Shown here in pieces: positions 9,643 to 20,814 of a DNA stretch of 26,547 nt. The first letter of the stretch is position 1. Each line of letters opens with the position of its first letter. The stretch comes from Plantago elongata. Lineage: Eukaryota > Streptophyta > Magnoliopsida > Lamiales > Plantaginaceae. Both the position numbers and the translations under genes were made by a program. The stretch lies in the NCBI GenBank assembly GCA_036897095.1, contig JAYMSP010002073.1, positions 1 through 26,547 of the forward strand, written 5' to 3'. The notes under the pieces were generated by a model, which searched no databases, was not told the DNA's origin, and saw only the letters and a program-made list of their open reading frames with translations.

Positions 9643-10890
9643 CCATGTTACAATATAGAAATTGAGAGAAATCTATATTAATAGAAGATTAAGAATAAAA
9701 GAGTAGTGAGGGTAACGGGGTACAAAAAATTGAAAGCAGCCTATTCTTATATAGAAATATATATTAGCTATATCTAATCCAATTAGTAAATGAAAGCTAA
9801 GCTATACCGGAAGATATCTAATGCAAAATATAATATGATAAAATACTATGTAGACTAGGAGATAAGTTCTTCTGCAAGTTGAAGTCCAGTCTTGATATAT
9901 ATCTTGACATGCCTCTCTCAAGCGCTCTTGCGCATCTCTTCTCCTCCACACAGTTGATCCGCTCTCTTCTTTGCCAGTCAATTCCTCTGGATAGGTCTTC
10001 CTCTTTTTATTACGCAGCAAAATAATCTTATTCTATGCGGTTGAGTAGTTTTCTTCTCCTGCAGCTCTACTTCTGCATTTTCTGTACACGTCGTCGTCTT
10101 CCTCGAGCAACTTTGTCAGCTCCTTTCCGAGATTAGATTAAGCTCCCGAAGTCGCACCTCCTAATCAAAAGGGTTCCTCAGCCCCCAGGTCACTCCCACA
10201 CACCACCAGGCCATCCCACATAGTTTCCTAGTCTAAAGCTCCTTTGTTGTTCGAGTTCGCGAGTTTTGTGTTCCATATACAACCGTTCGAGCTAGTGGTC
10301 TAACGCTCTTGCTCCATGTTATCTTGAACTCTTGTGGTCACTAGTTGATCACACTCTGCCTAATCAGGCCTATATCTATTTGATCACTTGTTGAACCTTC
10401 TTCGTCCACCTTTGTGTGGTCTTATATCCTCTCTACCTCTTTTGGGTGTCTCTTCCCATGTTTGTTTTGGGTGCATAAGTTCTTTCTTCTTCCAATTTCC
10501 TCTCGTCTTCTTTGTCCTGTCTCGTTCTTCTCCTCTCCCAGATTGTGTCGCCATGACTTTTGATACCTCGCATGAGGTTACGACTTCGTTCCACCCTACC
10601 CTACTCTTGAAGACTCGAGCACTTATGTGTGGTTGGGTACCAAATTTGGGTCCCCCTTGCCCATACCCAACTGCACCTTGGTATCGTCCATCGTCCAGTC
10701 CATCTCAGTTTGATGGTCTTATTGGAACTCACCCACAACAAGATCATACATTTGATCTCACCTTCTCTCATACAACATCAATGTAGAAATTCTTGGACCA
10801 CGAAGATGAGGAAGAAGAAAAGGCCCCTCACCACGGAGTCAAATCACGTTTTCTGGCAATTTTCTTCCATAATTTCAAATCTTCACTCTC
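9643..10890. other. No gene recognised
   Basis: AT-rich to 9850, then more balanced sequence. A minus-strand frame at 9802-10020 contains a basic/acidic stretch (EELTGKEESGS) and a plus-strand frame at 10388-10786 is proline- and serine-rich, but neither shows a known domain, and the second has no ATG near its beginning. They could be fragments of a decayed retroelement. Confidence 0.4.
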
Positions 10891-10897
10891 CTGGCTC

Positions 10898-10905
10898 TAT
10901 AAATA
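10898..10905 (+). promoter_or_regulatory. Strong TATA box, gene unknown
   Basis: TATAAATA within CTCTATAAATAGAG, followed about 30 bases on by CAACTTAAACAACACAC, a plausible plant start region. Downstream (10930-11100) there is no convincing coding frame, so this may be the promoter of a solitary LTR or of a non-coding transcript. Confidence 0.4.
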
Positions 10906-10929
10906 GAGGACTTATATCAACTTAAACAA

Positions 10930-13484
10930 CACACTTTCACTCTCTTTTAATTCCAAAGCTTTGTAAAGCTATGGTTGAATCGCAATAGAATTGCGATTAA
11001 TGTACCATTAATAAGTCGTATCAACAATCTCCACGAAATGTTGTTTTTACTTCTTTTGATTAGTAGAATTGCATGATCTAGGAATTTCCTTATCTTGGGA
11101 TTATAGAGTATGTTATAGGGTTTGAAATGTCAACATATTTCTCACACTATATGTTTACAACTACATATACGAAACTACACTTCAGAACTAGCCTAATTAA
11201 TTTCTCGAGAGAACGACTATATGGTTTAGCATTGTCACACAATGACAACCGCTTTACTACATGCATTTTTTTTACAAGTATTAGTTTTGAGCACATCAGA
11301 AGCATAGGCTCGTGACCCGGCAAGAATCATTTACTCGAAGAAAACAATCGAAACCGAGCCAAATAAATCATAGTGTGGCATGTTTCATGAACATTTAATA
11401 TTATATACATACATGGAGTTCACAATCTCGAAATCCTTATTTTGTGTGTTTTTATTTGTAGAGGATACGATGGCTCGGGGCTATTCTTGAAGGCATCAAC
11501 AAACCAAACAAACATGCATTTTGTGAACCCCTATACATTTTCAAGATTCTTCATGAAATTTGTGTACACTTCCAATATTGTTCAAAAGATTCAACTTCTA
11601 GGGTTTGACATTGTATTAGAATGGCATTGATATTCTAGTCATAATGTAGTACACTTATTATGTTATGCGCATGTAATATATTTTATTTAAATTCATATCT
11701 ACAATGAATTCGTAATGTTATTGGTAAACATTCTATACATGAAGTTATTTGTGTGCCAATTAATTTTTAGACTTTTTTGCAATAATTGTACAAAAATCTG
11801 AAAACGTATTTAATCTGAAAATGTATTTAATATATAAATTTGCAAATAAGAAAAATAAAAAACACAGAAAAGTCGATTTTCCGGTAATTATTTTAATAAA
11901 TTTATACAATTTAGTTTGCAGAAATTATATATATGTATACCTATTTAATTTTCTTCAAACATAACAACAATAAAATTTAAATGATTAAATAAACAAAACA
12001 TTTTTCAATTTAATTTTTCAAATCATTTATTTATGTTGCTATTTTATGTTTAATCGTGTATATTAATGCTTTTGTATTTGTATAAACAAAATTTTCAGTT
12101 TGTTTTATAAGTTTTTATGACTTAGGGAAATTTTAATTAAATGAAAAGCTTTTGTTGTTGCGTTTAATATTCATGTGCGTTTTGGTTTGTTGTTTGTATA
12201 CTTGAGGCAGGTTAGAGGCCAAACGGATGATGAGGAGGCACATGAGTATATGATCAATCACAAAACGAATGATCAACTCACGGATAACTAGACCTAGAAT
12301 AAACTCGAACAAAGAATCTATTCTAGTCACTATCATGTTGAATGATTCAAAAACACATGTTTGATGAACATCCACACAAGTCTAGTAAATCAAAGACACA
12401 CAAGTATGATATGAATATCTAAAGTCTCGGTGTTTGTGTGTGTCTTGCAAAGAAACCTTCTTCTTGTCTATGTAAAGTCTTCGACTTCTTCTAATTCGAT
12501 CAAGGAAAGAACAATTGTAGAAGGAAGCTTTTCTTCTTTGTTTTGTTGGGTCGGCAGCTAGAAGGAAATTTTCTCAACATTGAAGATCTTTTTCCATATT
12601 TTTCCTTCTAGTCTTTGTCTTGAAGATTCTTTCTATATTGTGGTCGATCTCTTGCTTCTTCTTAAAGAAAGTCTTCGATCAACAATTAGTTCAATTACCA
12701 AGGTTGTTTCCAGCAAAATAAACACTCAAACAAACAAAACCATTGAACTAATTAAGAAAGACAAGATTAATACATAAAGTGCATTATGCAATGAAACTTT
12801 CAAACCTTATGAATCATTTTATATGACGAAGGAACAATACCTGGATGACATTGCATACTTGGAGGAGATCTACATGTATCATTAGTTATCATTGCTGAAG
12901 GTAAACCATGCATGGGTATGGGGTAAATACCTTTGAGTCATGAACTTTGTTAAATCTAACAAAGAATCTGCCAAAACTTACAAGGAAGTTTGTGAGCTAG
13001 CCAGAAAGACAGAGCTCTATGTCAGAAGGTTATTCTATGAATATGTTGAAGATTACGGGAGGGTTGACACCCATTGATCCAGAAAGGTGCTGAAGAACAT
13101 GAGGTTTCTGAACCTAAGTTAATTTTGAAGACTTGAAGACTGGTATGTTAGGATGTTTTCTTGGAGCTTGGTTTCTCCTGTTGTCCTAGTTTACTTAGTA
13201 GTTTTTGTAAACACTTTGCTGAATTGATCTTTATTGTTCAATATGTGTAAAAGTTATCTTGTGCTGTAATGTTATTTCTGATGATCATACTCTCAGAAAC
13301 CTTCTATAAAAGATAACTTGTCAGCAAAGATCACTCCTTGTGATTTGGTTGATGTTTACTTTCTGCACTTAATTTATCTTATTGAATATCATTTGAAATG
13401 ATTAAGTGGTAGATTGTTTTCACTTCCATGACTGTAATAGGACATTAAGATAGTCATGGTTAACTGATCAATAAGAGGGAAATT
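10930..13484. other. AT-rich DNA, no gene; possible retroelement remnant at its end
   Basis: No frame longer than about 80 codons and none with recognisable motifs. A 17-base near-direct repeat lies at about 11797-11830 (TCTGAAAA[C/T]GTATTTAA). From about 12780 the sequence leads into the LTR at 13485 and ends in a purine-rich ATAAGAGGGAAATT (13471-13484), which may be a degenerate polypurine tract; 12850-13140 could then be internal retroelement sequence, although no gag or pol motif is legible. Confidence 0.4.
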
Positions 13485-14060
13485 TGTTAGGAATATCTGT
13501 TAGTATTTTTGATCAATCACCGTATGACTTATCTTTAGTACATAAAGGTGACTAAAATTCTTGGTTCACTTGAACATTGTAAAAGTGGAAATCACTTAGT
13601 ATGTTAGTCTAGTTAAACTTGTAATAGGATTATTAGATCTCTGAATGTAATTTTATATTTTGAGAAAGCCATGAAGAAGGATCTTAGCAATAGATTTTAA
13701 TCGAAGATTTGAAGACTGAAGATTGTACGAGTTTGGTGAAGACATAAGAGTTAGTCTCCTCAGATAGACTATGTTCAGAAATCATATTGTATAGTGCAAA
13801 TATTGCACATAACATATCTCTGAACATATGACAACATCGAGTCAAGGAGCATGCTAGCTTTCAGAAAGGCTCATGTGTTCGTTGAGACTACATGACAAGA
13901 AATAGTATAGTGCATTAATTACACCGGCTGAAAGGTCGACCAATGCATAGTCCTCTCTGAAAAATGAGAAAGGGACTTCTGAGTACTTATTTCGAGATAT
14001 CAACGGATTTTATTCTGAGAAGGTCTAACGGATACTATTCAAACGACTCTCAAATTCATC

Positions 14061-14068
14061 TATAAATA
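14061..14068 (+). promoter_or_regulatory. LTR TATA box (copy 2)
   Basis: TATAAATA in the middle of the LTR, conserved in copy 3 (1515-1522, minus strand) and altered in copy 1. This is the likely retroelement promoter; everything upstream in the LTR would be U3. Confidence 0.6.
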
Positions 14069-14743
14069 TCACCACTTAGAAGCTGAGAAATACACATGCA
14101 AACTACGCTCATTACATATCAAGCAAGTATTCTTTCAAGAATTCTTACTACCATTCTCCAAGCTTACTGTTTCGGCTAATAAGCTCGAAGAATCACTAGT
14201 AGTTCTAAGTGTCCTAAACGTATAACAAGAGATTTTGTTATTCGTGAAAGAGTTGATCATTCAAATACCCTTTCTGAAGCTCATTCTCCAGAACGGATAC
14301 CAATTGCTTGGGTCAGAAAGGAGAACATACCATATATTGAATAAGTATATTAAGTAGTGTAATCTCTTAAAGCTCTCCGAAAACATAGATGAAAAGTTAT
14401 AAGAGAAGCTTACCTGACAATCAACTTATAACCAACACCATCAAGGCGTGGAGTACATGAAGTACTTGGTTTGGGAAATCAAGGAAAAACTCCAAGGTTA
14501 TCTCGAGTACAGGAAGTACTTGGCTCGAGGAGCTAGGGAAACATTCAGGGAGAACATTTGGTTAGGAACCATTTGTTTGTAGGGATCGTAGAATATGATT
14601 TATTGTAAGGTGAACTTAATTATCTGTTTTAGTGAATTCTAGGTCACAGAAAGGCCGAGTGGATTAGTTGGAGGATTACGCCACGTCCAGATACCACTAT
14701 AAACTGTTGTTTATTTACTTTATTGTACTTACATTCCATCATT

Positions 14744-14768
14744 ACACACACACACACACACACACACA
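14744..14768. repeat. (CA)n microsatellite in LTR copy 2
   Basis: A pure AC run at the position homologous to those of the other LTR copies. Confidence 0.95.
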
Positions 14769-14944
14769 TTATTACTGCTAAGCACAATCATGTTTATCTA
14801 TCGCTTAAAGTCTTTCGCTCTCTGAATTTAAGTATCAGAAACCTTCCAGTTTCTGAGAAAGGCTGTTTATCGACGAAAGTTTAAAAATACTATTCACCCC
14901 CCCCCTCCATTTAGTCTTTTCCTTTGCCGTTATCTGGACCAACA

Positions 14945-15390
14945 TCCATGATGTCATATTTATATTTCTAATTAAAAATATTTATTTTTAATTAGAATCG
15001 GCGGGTTGAGAACCGAGACTACTCATTTGACGAACCATATCAGCCATGGAGGGGAAATTGAACGGACCCTATCGTCGAAATTAGGGGTGGATAAATGGAA
15101 AGTAGTTTTGTTGTACAATTATCGGAATGAAACAGTAGAGGAAGGTGGAGGATCAATGCGTTGGCTTCCGATTCGGATTGAGGGGTTTGGGGATCATCGA
15201 AAAGAGAGTGGATGGGGGCGGGGTTTTCGGTGGAGATTAAGGAGGTTGATGGTGATCGCCACCATTGACGGTGGTAGACGGTTGATAGAGAAGTGGTTTT
15301 GTGGCAAATGGAAGGAGGAGTACGGTGGTGAACTTGCATGAGTGTATACTCGCCCATTTTTAATTAAAAATATGAATATGACATCATGGA
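14945..15390. mobile_element. Inverted-repeat DNA element cut at its left end by LTR copy 2
   Basis: 14945-14979 and the complement of 15356-15390 match at 33 of 35 positions, starting TCCATGATGTCATATT. The left arm begins exactly where the LTR ends, while right of 15390 the sequence runs on (TAAGTGGCATGGC) with no partner. The simplest reading is that the LTR element inserted within the left arm. The interior (15000-15350) is clearly richer in G and C than its surroundings and open for about 105 codons on both strands, which hints at captured gene sequence, but I recognise no protein. Confidence 0.7.
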
Positions 15391-15510
15391 TAAGTGGCAT
15401 GGCAGTTAATTCGTTATCGGAGCACCTTAGTTTGTCGGTTCAATTCGTCACATCATCAAATACACGCGTAGGTTAACTTGGTCAAACAATTTGTACTAAA
15501 TTTGTCAAAC

Positions 15511-15597
15511 TTGACAAATGTTAACTATAATTGCCAAAGTTGACAAATGTTGAACTAGAATTATCAAATTTGGTAAATGTTCGACTAGAATTGCCAT
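15511..15597. repeat. Three diverged tandem units of about 30 bp
   Basis: Units start at 15511, 15540 and 15570 with TTG(A/G)(C/T)AAATGTT and contain AA(C/T)TA(T/G)AATT, differing at several places each. Confidence 0.75.
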
Positions 15598-15907
15598 GTC
15601 CAACAAACAATTACCTGCATGTTTCAGTGTAGTTTACTTAAGTTTTTTATCGTTCTTTCAAAATTTTCATTTTAAAATATGTGAAGATGAAATTTAAACG
15701 GTCTAAAATGAAATACGTGAAGATGAAGTTGGGATGGACGAGGGAAGTATACTATAAACAAAACAAATCAGTTCAAATCTATTTTGATGGAATATTCCTG
15801 TCTGGGTTCACGATGTGAGGATATGGTGACTGATTGTATTCCGTTCCAGTGAAGAAATATTATTACTAGTCACTCAAATCAAAATGTGATAAAGTACGTA
15901 TACATTT

Positions 15908-15990
15908 CACTATGGCGACTAACAAAATTAGTGGTAGGGATTTGGTCGCTTAGTAAGTATGGTTTGTGATCGATTTTTTCCACTGTAGTG
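15908..15990. mobile_element. Possible CACTA-type transposon end
   Basis: The sequence TTTTTTCCACTGTAGTG ends at 15990 and its complement starts CACTACAGTGGAAAAAA, which resembles plant CACTA termini. A CACTATGGCGAC lies at about 15908, but the two ends match poorly and no 3-bp duplication is evident, so they may not belong together. Confidence 0.25.
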
Positions 15991-16309
15991 GTGATCGCGA
16001 CCGCAGTTGCAGGTAATTTTTATTATTTTTTTAATTTTTAATTTTTGTTTATAATTATATTAATACGAATATTGAAAATTTTGAGTAAAAAGAGACGTTT
16101 TAATTAAAAATACCAGTAGAATAGAGTAGAATAGTGAATTAATACAAAATACGAACATATACAAACATCGGGTGACATCTAATGTATGAGAAAATATATC
16201 TTCATTGATTTTGTTTTGTAAATCTCAAAAAAATATAAATGACGGTATAGTTTTTTATATTTTTTAAATAATAACATAATATAAAAAATAAGAAATAAAT
16301 AAAAAAAAA

Positions 16310-16331
16310 GTTGGGCCATGTAGAGCCCAAC
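16310..16331. repeat. Hairpin with TGGGCC motif
   Basis: GTTGGGC and GCCCAAC pair across 8 bases, next to a run of A. The TGGGCC/GGCCCA half resembles the plant site II promoter motif, but there is no gene nearby for it to control. Confidence 0.5.
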
Positions 16332-16550
16332 AAAAGAGATAACTCGATCGATTGTTGGATAACCGATCGAGGTAACTTTTCCCACGCCTAATTCATGGTT
16401 GTCCGGCCGTGGCGCCGTTGCAAACTCACGACCAATTTTTACAGGTGCATCATAGTGTGCCCGATTATTTGATTGGTACATACACTAGTCATTAGTTGTC
16501 CATAACCAAATATTCGTGATCAATAATTGGTGTATAATTGATTTACCTAA

Positions 16551-16873
16551 TAATTAGTTTATTGATATACTTTATCGTTTCAACCAAATAACGGATATTG
16601 TACTTAATTAAACGCATGATTTTGATGAACATTATTTAATAAACTTTGATCCCAAATTAATTAGTTTATTGATACACTTCATCGTTTCAACATGTGAGGA
16701 CGGATATTATACTTAATTAAACGCATAATTTGATGAACAATATTTAATAAAATTTGATTCCAAATTAATTAGTTTATTGATACACTTTATCGTTTCAATC
16801 TGATGACGGATATTGTACTTAATTAAACGCATGATTTTGATGAATATTATTTAATAAAATTTGATCCCAAATT
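16551..16873. repeat. Three tandem units of 107-108 bp
   Basis: Units begin at 16551, 16658 and 16766 with TAATTAGTTTATTGATA and share ACGGATATT(G/A)TACTTAATT and AACGCAT(G/A)ATTTTGATGAA. They differ by scattered substitutions and a few indels, mostly around a variable segment 40 bases in. There is no coding content; this is a short satellite-like array. Confidence 0.92.
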
Positions 16874-17384
16874 AGTTGATTCATGATACATGCTACTTTG
16901 TTCACATGCAGCTAATCAAGGTAATTCCTTAAAAAGGATCATATGATTGATTCCTATCAAACATAATTTCCTGTCTCGATCAACTTTTTCCGCTTTACTT
17001 TATTTTCACGTGTATCTTTGTTGACCAATCAAAGATAGAAGTATACCAACAAAAATTATTGGTATAATTTGCCCGTTCAGTTTTCCAAGGGCTACATATA
17101 TAGGTTAATTGATAAATTTTGTACTGAAGATGACTTCTCGATTTCTTAATAGTATGATATATGCTTGCTTGATTGAAATTTTGTAAGTATAATACGATAG
17201 ATTATAGGAACACATGCATGCATAAGAGAGAATGAAATAAAAAAACAGCCAATCATTGAATAGAAACGGATAGAAGCCACCAAATAAAGCCTGACGATTT
17301 TCCTCATAGTTTTATAAGTTTGTTGCACATATGAAAGTGACGGATAGAAACCACCAGATATCGGCAGATTATTCTAGATTATAA
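16874..17384. other. AT-rich DNA, no gene
   Basis: Nothing recognisable. A short imperfect direct repeat (CGGATAGAA[G/A]CCACCA) occurs at about 17268 and 17341, just outside the LINE tail. Confidence 0.5.
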
Positions 17385-17599
17385 TTTTTTTTTACTGATA
17401 AGACTTGATTATGAAAAAAACTATTTCAGTACATTTTAGGCTCGGAAATATGTCCACAAAAACTAGAAATAACGAAACATACAAAAATGATTAAGGAAAC
17501 TAGATAGTTGACATACCTTAGAGAATGCCTTGGCTCCGGTACATCGCAACACAGTGGCTTGCTTCACAGATGACCTAATATGCTGCATGTTCTAATCCT

Positions 17600-20500
17600 T
17601 TTGCTGAATTCTTTTTCATTCCAGGGTTATCCAAATATGGTAGAAGGTCTTGCCATTAGAGCACGAAAAACAACAGATCTTCAACCCTTCCCCGTGTGAT
17701 CTTGCCAAGCCGAGACATAAGTTGTTGCCATGTGCTAATAACGGAAATACGTAGCCAAAGTAAACCAGCTTTAAGAATGTTATAAGTGACGGGGAACGTG
17801 AAAAAAGAGGTGATCAATCGTCTTTGCACCATCACAAAAGCTACATTTTCCATCCGTAGATACGCCAAAGAAGGCCAATCGATCCTTAGTAGCTAGTCAG
17901 TTATGCAGAGCTAGCCACATGATAAAAGTTGCTTTTGGTCGAGTCAGGTTACGAATAACAAGATCCCTCCACTCAACCTTTTCCATTCTTCCCGGTAACA
18001 TCTTGTAGATTTCTCGAACCTAGAACCATGGTGCCCCCAGCTGATCCGTAAAGATTTGCGAGTCTTTGATAACCTCAGGAGTCCGGAGCACAACCCAAAT
18101 CAATTCCGAGCTGGTCAGGGGTGCCTACCAAGTGTCCACCATTTGTTGTTTTGCATAGTAACTATGAATCCATCGTACCCATAACGTATCCGCCTTTGTT
18201 TAAATCTTCCATAGTAATTTTTCAATAAGAGCAGTGTTCCATTCCTGTAAACTGATTATATTCAAGCCACCACAACTTCTGGGGGCAAAAATCTGTTGCC
18301 AAGAGACTAGTGCCTTATGGTAGTTACCATCTTTACCACTCCAAATGAAGCTTCGACATATTCATTGAATGTGATCGAGTACAGTTTTGGAAACGAAAAC
18401 ACCTGTAGCCAGTAAGCTGTGATAGATGTAATGACACTCTTAATAACTTGCTCGCTCCCCGCATAACTTAGTAGCCTGGTAGTCTAGTGCTTCAATCTAT
18501 CTAGAATTTGATCAATTAACGGTTGGTATTGAGTTGCTTTGAGGGTCTGGTGAGAGAGAGGGACCCCCAAATAACGAACTGGTAAGCAGTCCACTGTGAT
18601 CCTCGTAGCTTGCATAATCCGGATCTTCACAGCCGAGGAGATCCCACCACAAAATATCTTAGTCTTCACCAAATTAGCACACAAACCGGTATCCTCAGGA
18701 AACAACCGATATTGGGACCACATAAGCTGAATCTACACCTCATCCCCTATAAAAAGTATAAGGTCATCAGCAAAGCACAAGTTAGTAATATGGAGCTTCT
18801 CACACTTCAGATGGAAGTTAAAACCTGGCATAAATCTCAATTTCTGCAAACAGTGATGCAAATATTCCATTATGAGCAAAACTTTATAAGGATAAGGGTT
18901 CCCCCTGACGCAAACTGCGACGAGCTTCAACGAGCTTAGATGGTACTCCATTAATCAAGTATCTGTAGGATACCGTCGAAACGCAAAACATTGTCCACCT
19001 AATTAACACCACATGGAAACCTAACTCCGTCATAATCAGCTCCAAAGCACCCCAATCCACAGTATCATAGGTCTTGTGCAAATCCATCTGGATCATGCAT
19101 CTAGGGGAGATACCCTTACGAGGATATCCCCTAACAAGTTTCTGAGCAAGAAGGATATTATGTAGAATAAGCTTGCCAGCTAAGAAGATAGACTGACTAT
19201 CATCAACTACACTATTGATCACTTGTCCAAGTTTCGTTGTAAGAATTTTTGAGATGATTTTATAAAATGTGGTACAACAAGAAATAGGTCTCATATCCTA
19301 AACTTTCCTGGCCTCCGGAGTCTTGGGTATCAAGGTGACAAGAGTACAATTTAGTGCACGGTATAGTGAGGATGTGTCGAAGAAATCCATCACGGTCACA
19401 TAAACATCTCCTTTAACTACTTTCCATGCCTACTTAAAAAAGAATGCACTAAACCTGTCAATGCCCGGAGCTTTGAATTCCCCAATATCCTAGAGGGAAA
19501 CATCGATCACGCGATGCGTGACCGACTGGATCAACATGCAACAATCTGAATGGCTAAGGCGGGAACCCATACGGAGTAAGCTCACATCGACACTTGATCT
19601 TCTAGATACTGTACTACCCACCAAATCCGAATAGAAGGACAATACTTCCTCCTCGATATCCTGCGGCAAAAACAGGAGTCTGCCATCCGCCTTTTACAAG
19701 CAATGAAGTCCAATTCTACAATTTTTCTCCCTCACACTAGCTTGAAATAGCGCCGTATTGCTATCTCCCAACTTTATCCAATCAACCTTAGCCTTCTGGC
19801 ACAATAATTTCTCCTTGATATCATGACAATACTCAATTTCTAAAGTAGACTCTCGAACTTGGTGAATTCGAGAAGGACAAAACCGATTTAATCTTAGCTC
19901 CTCATGATGTTGTTGTAGATGCTCAGTTGAAAGAAGAATCCATTGCCTAGTACCACACACTTTCTTATTCAGGCCCCTCATCACCGCTTGGAGCTGTTTA
20001 AGCTTAAACCAAAGGCGCTCATTTGGTCGACGTAGCCCGATCTGCTGCCATGAAGCAACCACTGTCGTATGGAACTTCAAGAAGTGGGTGACAGAATTAA
20101 TGAACTTTAAACAAGATTTTCTCCCTCGTTGTGGAGAATGGTCCGAGATCCCAGGTGCACGAACCTCGACATCAACATACGCATTCTCCTGGGACCATGC
20201 TACATTACCAATAACTCTATCAATTCTTGAGTAAATAATCCTCTGCTCATGCTTATTAGACCAAGTAAATCGATCTCTTGACATAGGTACTTTGAATAAA
20301 CCAACTTGTTGCATCATATATGCCAGATCCTTTTACTCATGCTCCGTAACCGGGTTACCACCAATACGGTACCCAAGGCAAAGCACATTATTAAAATCAC
20401 CCAAAACAATCCAAGTCTCCGAGATACCCACCGTCAGGATCCGAATATCCTGCCAGATCTGTAAGCGAATCTGGAGTTGATTATGCGCATAAACAACGGT

Positions 20501-20809
20501 GAAAAGGCCCCTATCCTTACCATTCGCATCAACCACCGACAATGCACTAGTTGATCTATACTGTGTAGATAAGAAACCCGCACACGCTGAGGGTCCCAAA
20601 GCACCCATATACACCCAAGCACATGTGACATATAATTATCCAAGAACTTCCATCGAAGACCCAACCTCCTCCGAATCTTATCCTTTTTTTCTACCTTAAC
20701 TCTTGTTTCTACTAGGCTAGCTACACTCACATTCCAATCCAATAGATGGGAGCCAATCTCCTTATGTTTTAGCTACCTTATTCATCCCCCGAATGTTCCA
20801 GACTAGCAT
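17600..20809 (-). pseudogene. LINE ORF2: endonuclease / reverse transcriptase / zinc finger (broken)
   Basis: Would nick target DNA and reverse-transcribe the element. The start at 20809 gives MLVWNIRGMNKVAK, the usual opening of plant LINE ORF2. The endonuclease keeps its three key motifs: LVETRVK (near 20710), VLGDFNN (near 20390) and SDHSP (near 20140). Next come KVDWIKLGDSNTALF (near 19770) and reverse transcriptase blocks: APGIDRF and LIPKTPEA (19450-19310), [14 protein letters not shown] (19290-19235), [13 protein letters not shown] (near 19080), LRQGEPLSL (near 18900) and the FADD active site at 18763-18774, then YLGVPL (near 18570). A C-terminal zinc-binding motif CSFCDGAKTIDHLFF lies near 17840. 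Breaks include a frameshift near 20765, another between 20614 and 20500, a stop after TEHE (near 20333), stops near 19310 and 19490, a frameshift at about 18885-18905, and a stop after GDEV (18730-18732). Confidence 0.92.
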
Positions 20810-20814
20810 TGATT

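Larger units (their letters stand above)
13485..14944 (+). mobile_element. Near-complete LTR, family copy 2
   Basis: A 1460-bp LTR bounded by TGTTAGGAATATCTG and TATCTGGACCAACA, so the ends are TGTT...AACA. It contains a TATA box (14061-14068), a CA microsatellite, and a C-rich 3' end (C9 at 14897-14905) close to the terminus, a layout that recalls SIRE-type Copia LTRs. A purine-rich tract just before it suggests it is a 3' LTR. No 5-bp target duplication flanks it (AAATT before, TCCAT after), as expected if it is the 3' LTR of an element whose other end is lost or lies elsewhere. Copies 1 and 3 are partial relatives. Confidence 0.85.
15391..16550. other. AT-rich intergenic DNA
   Basis: No gene. 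It contains a small tandem array (15511-15597), a possible DNA-transposon end (15908-15990) and a hairpin (16310-16331). A minus-strand frame at 16179-16481 has a hydrophobic end made by A/T-rich codons and no recognisable domain. Confidence 0.45.

Noticed and set aside
10388..10786. 132-codon frame, Pro/Ser-rich
   Set aside because: It starts at a non-ATG codon, has no known motif, and its composition follows local CT-rich DNA.
2833..14944. One LTR retrotransposon with copy 1 as 5' LTR and copy 2 as 3' LTR, carrying the ADC gene as cargo
   Set aside because: No primer-binding site follows copy 1, no gag or pol lies between, the copies differ widely in length and sequence, and copy 1 lacks its 5' end.
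16179..16481. 100-codon minus-strand frame with a hydrophobic C-terminus
   Set aside because: The hydrophobic part comes from poly-A/T sequence; no domain or homologous copy is seen.
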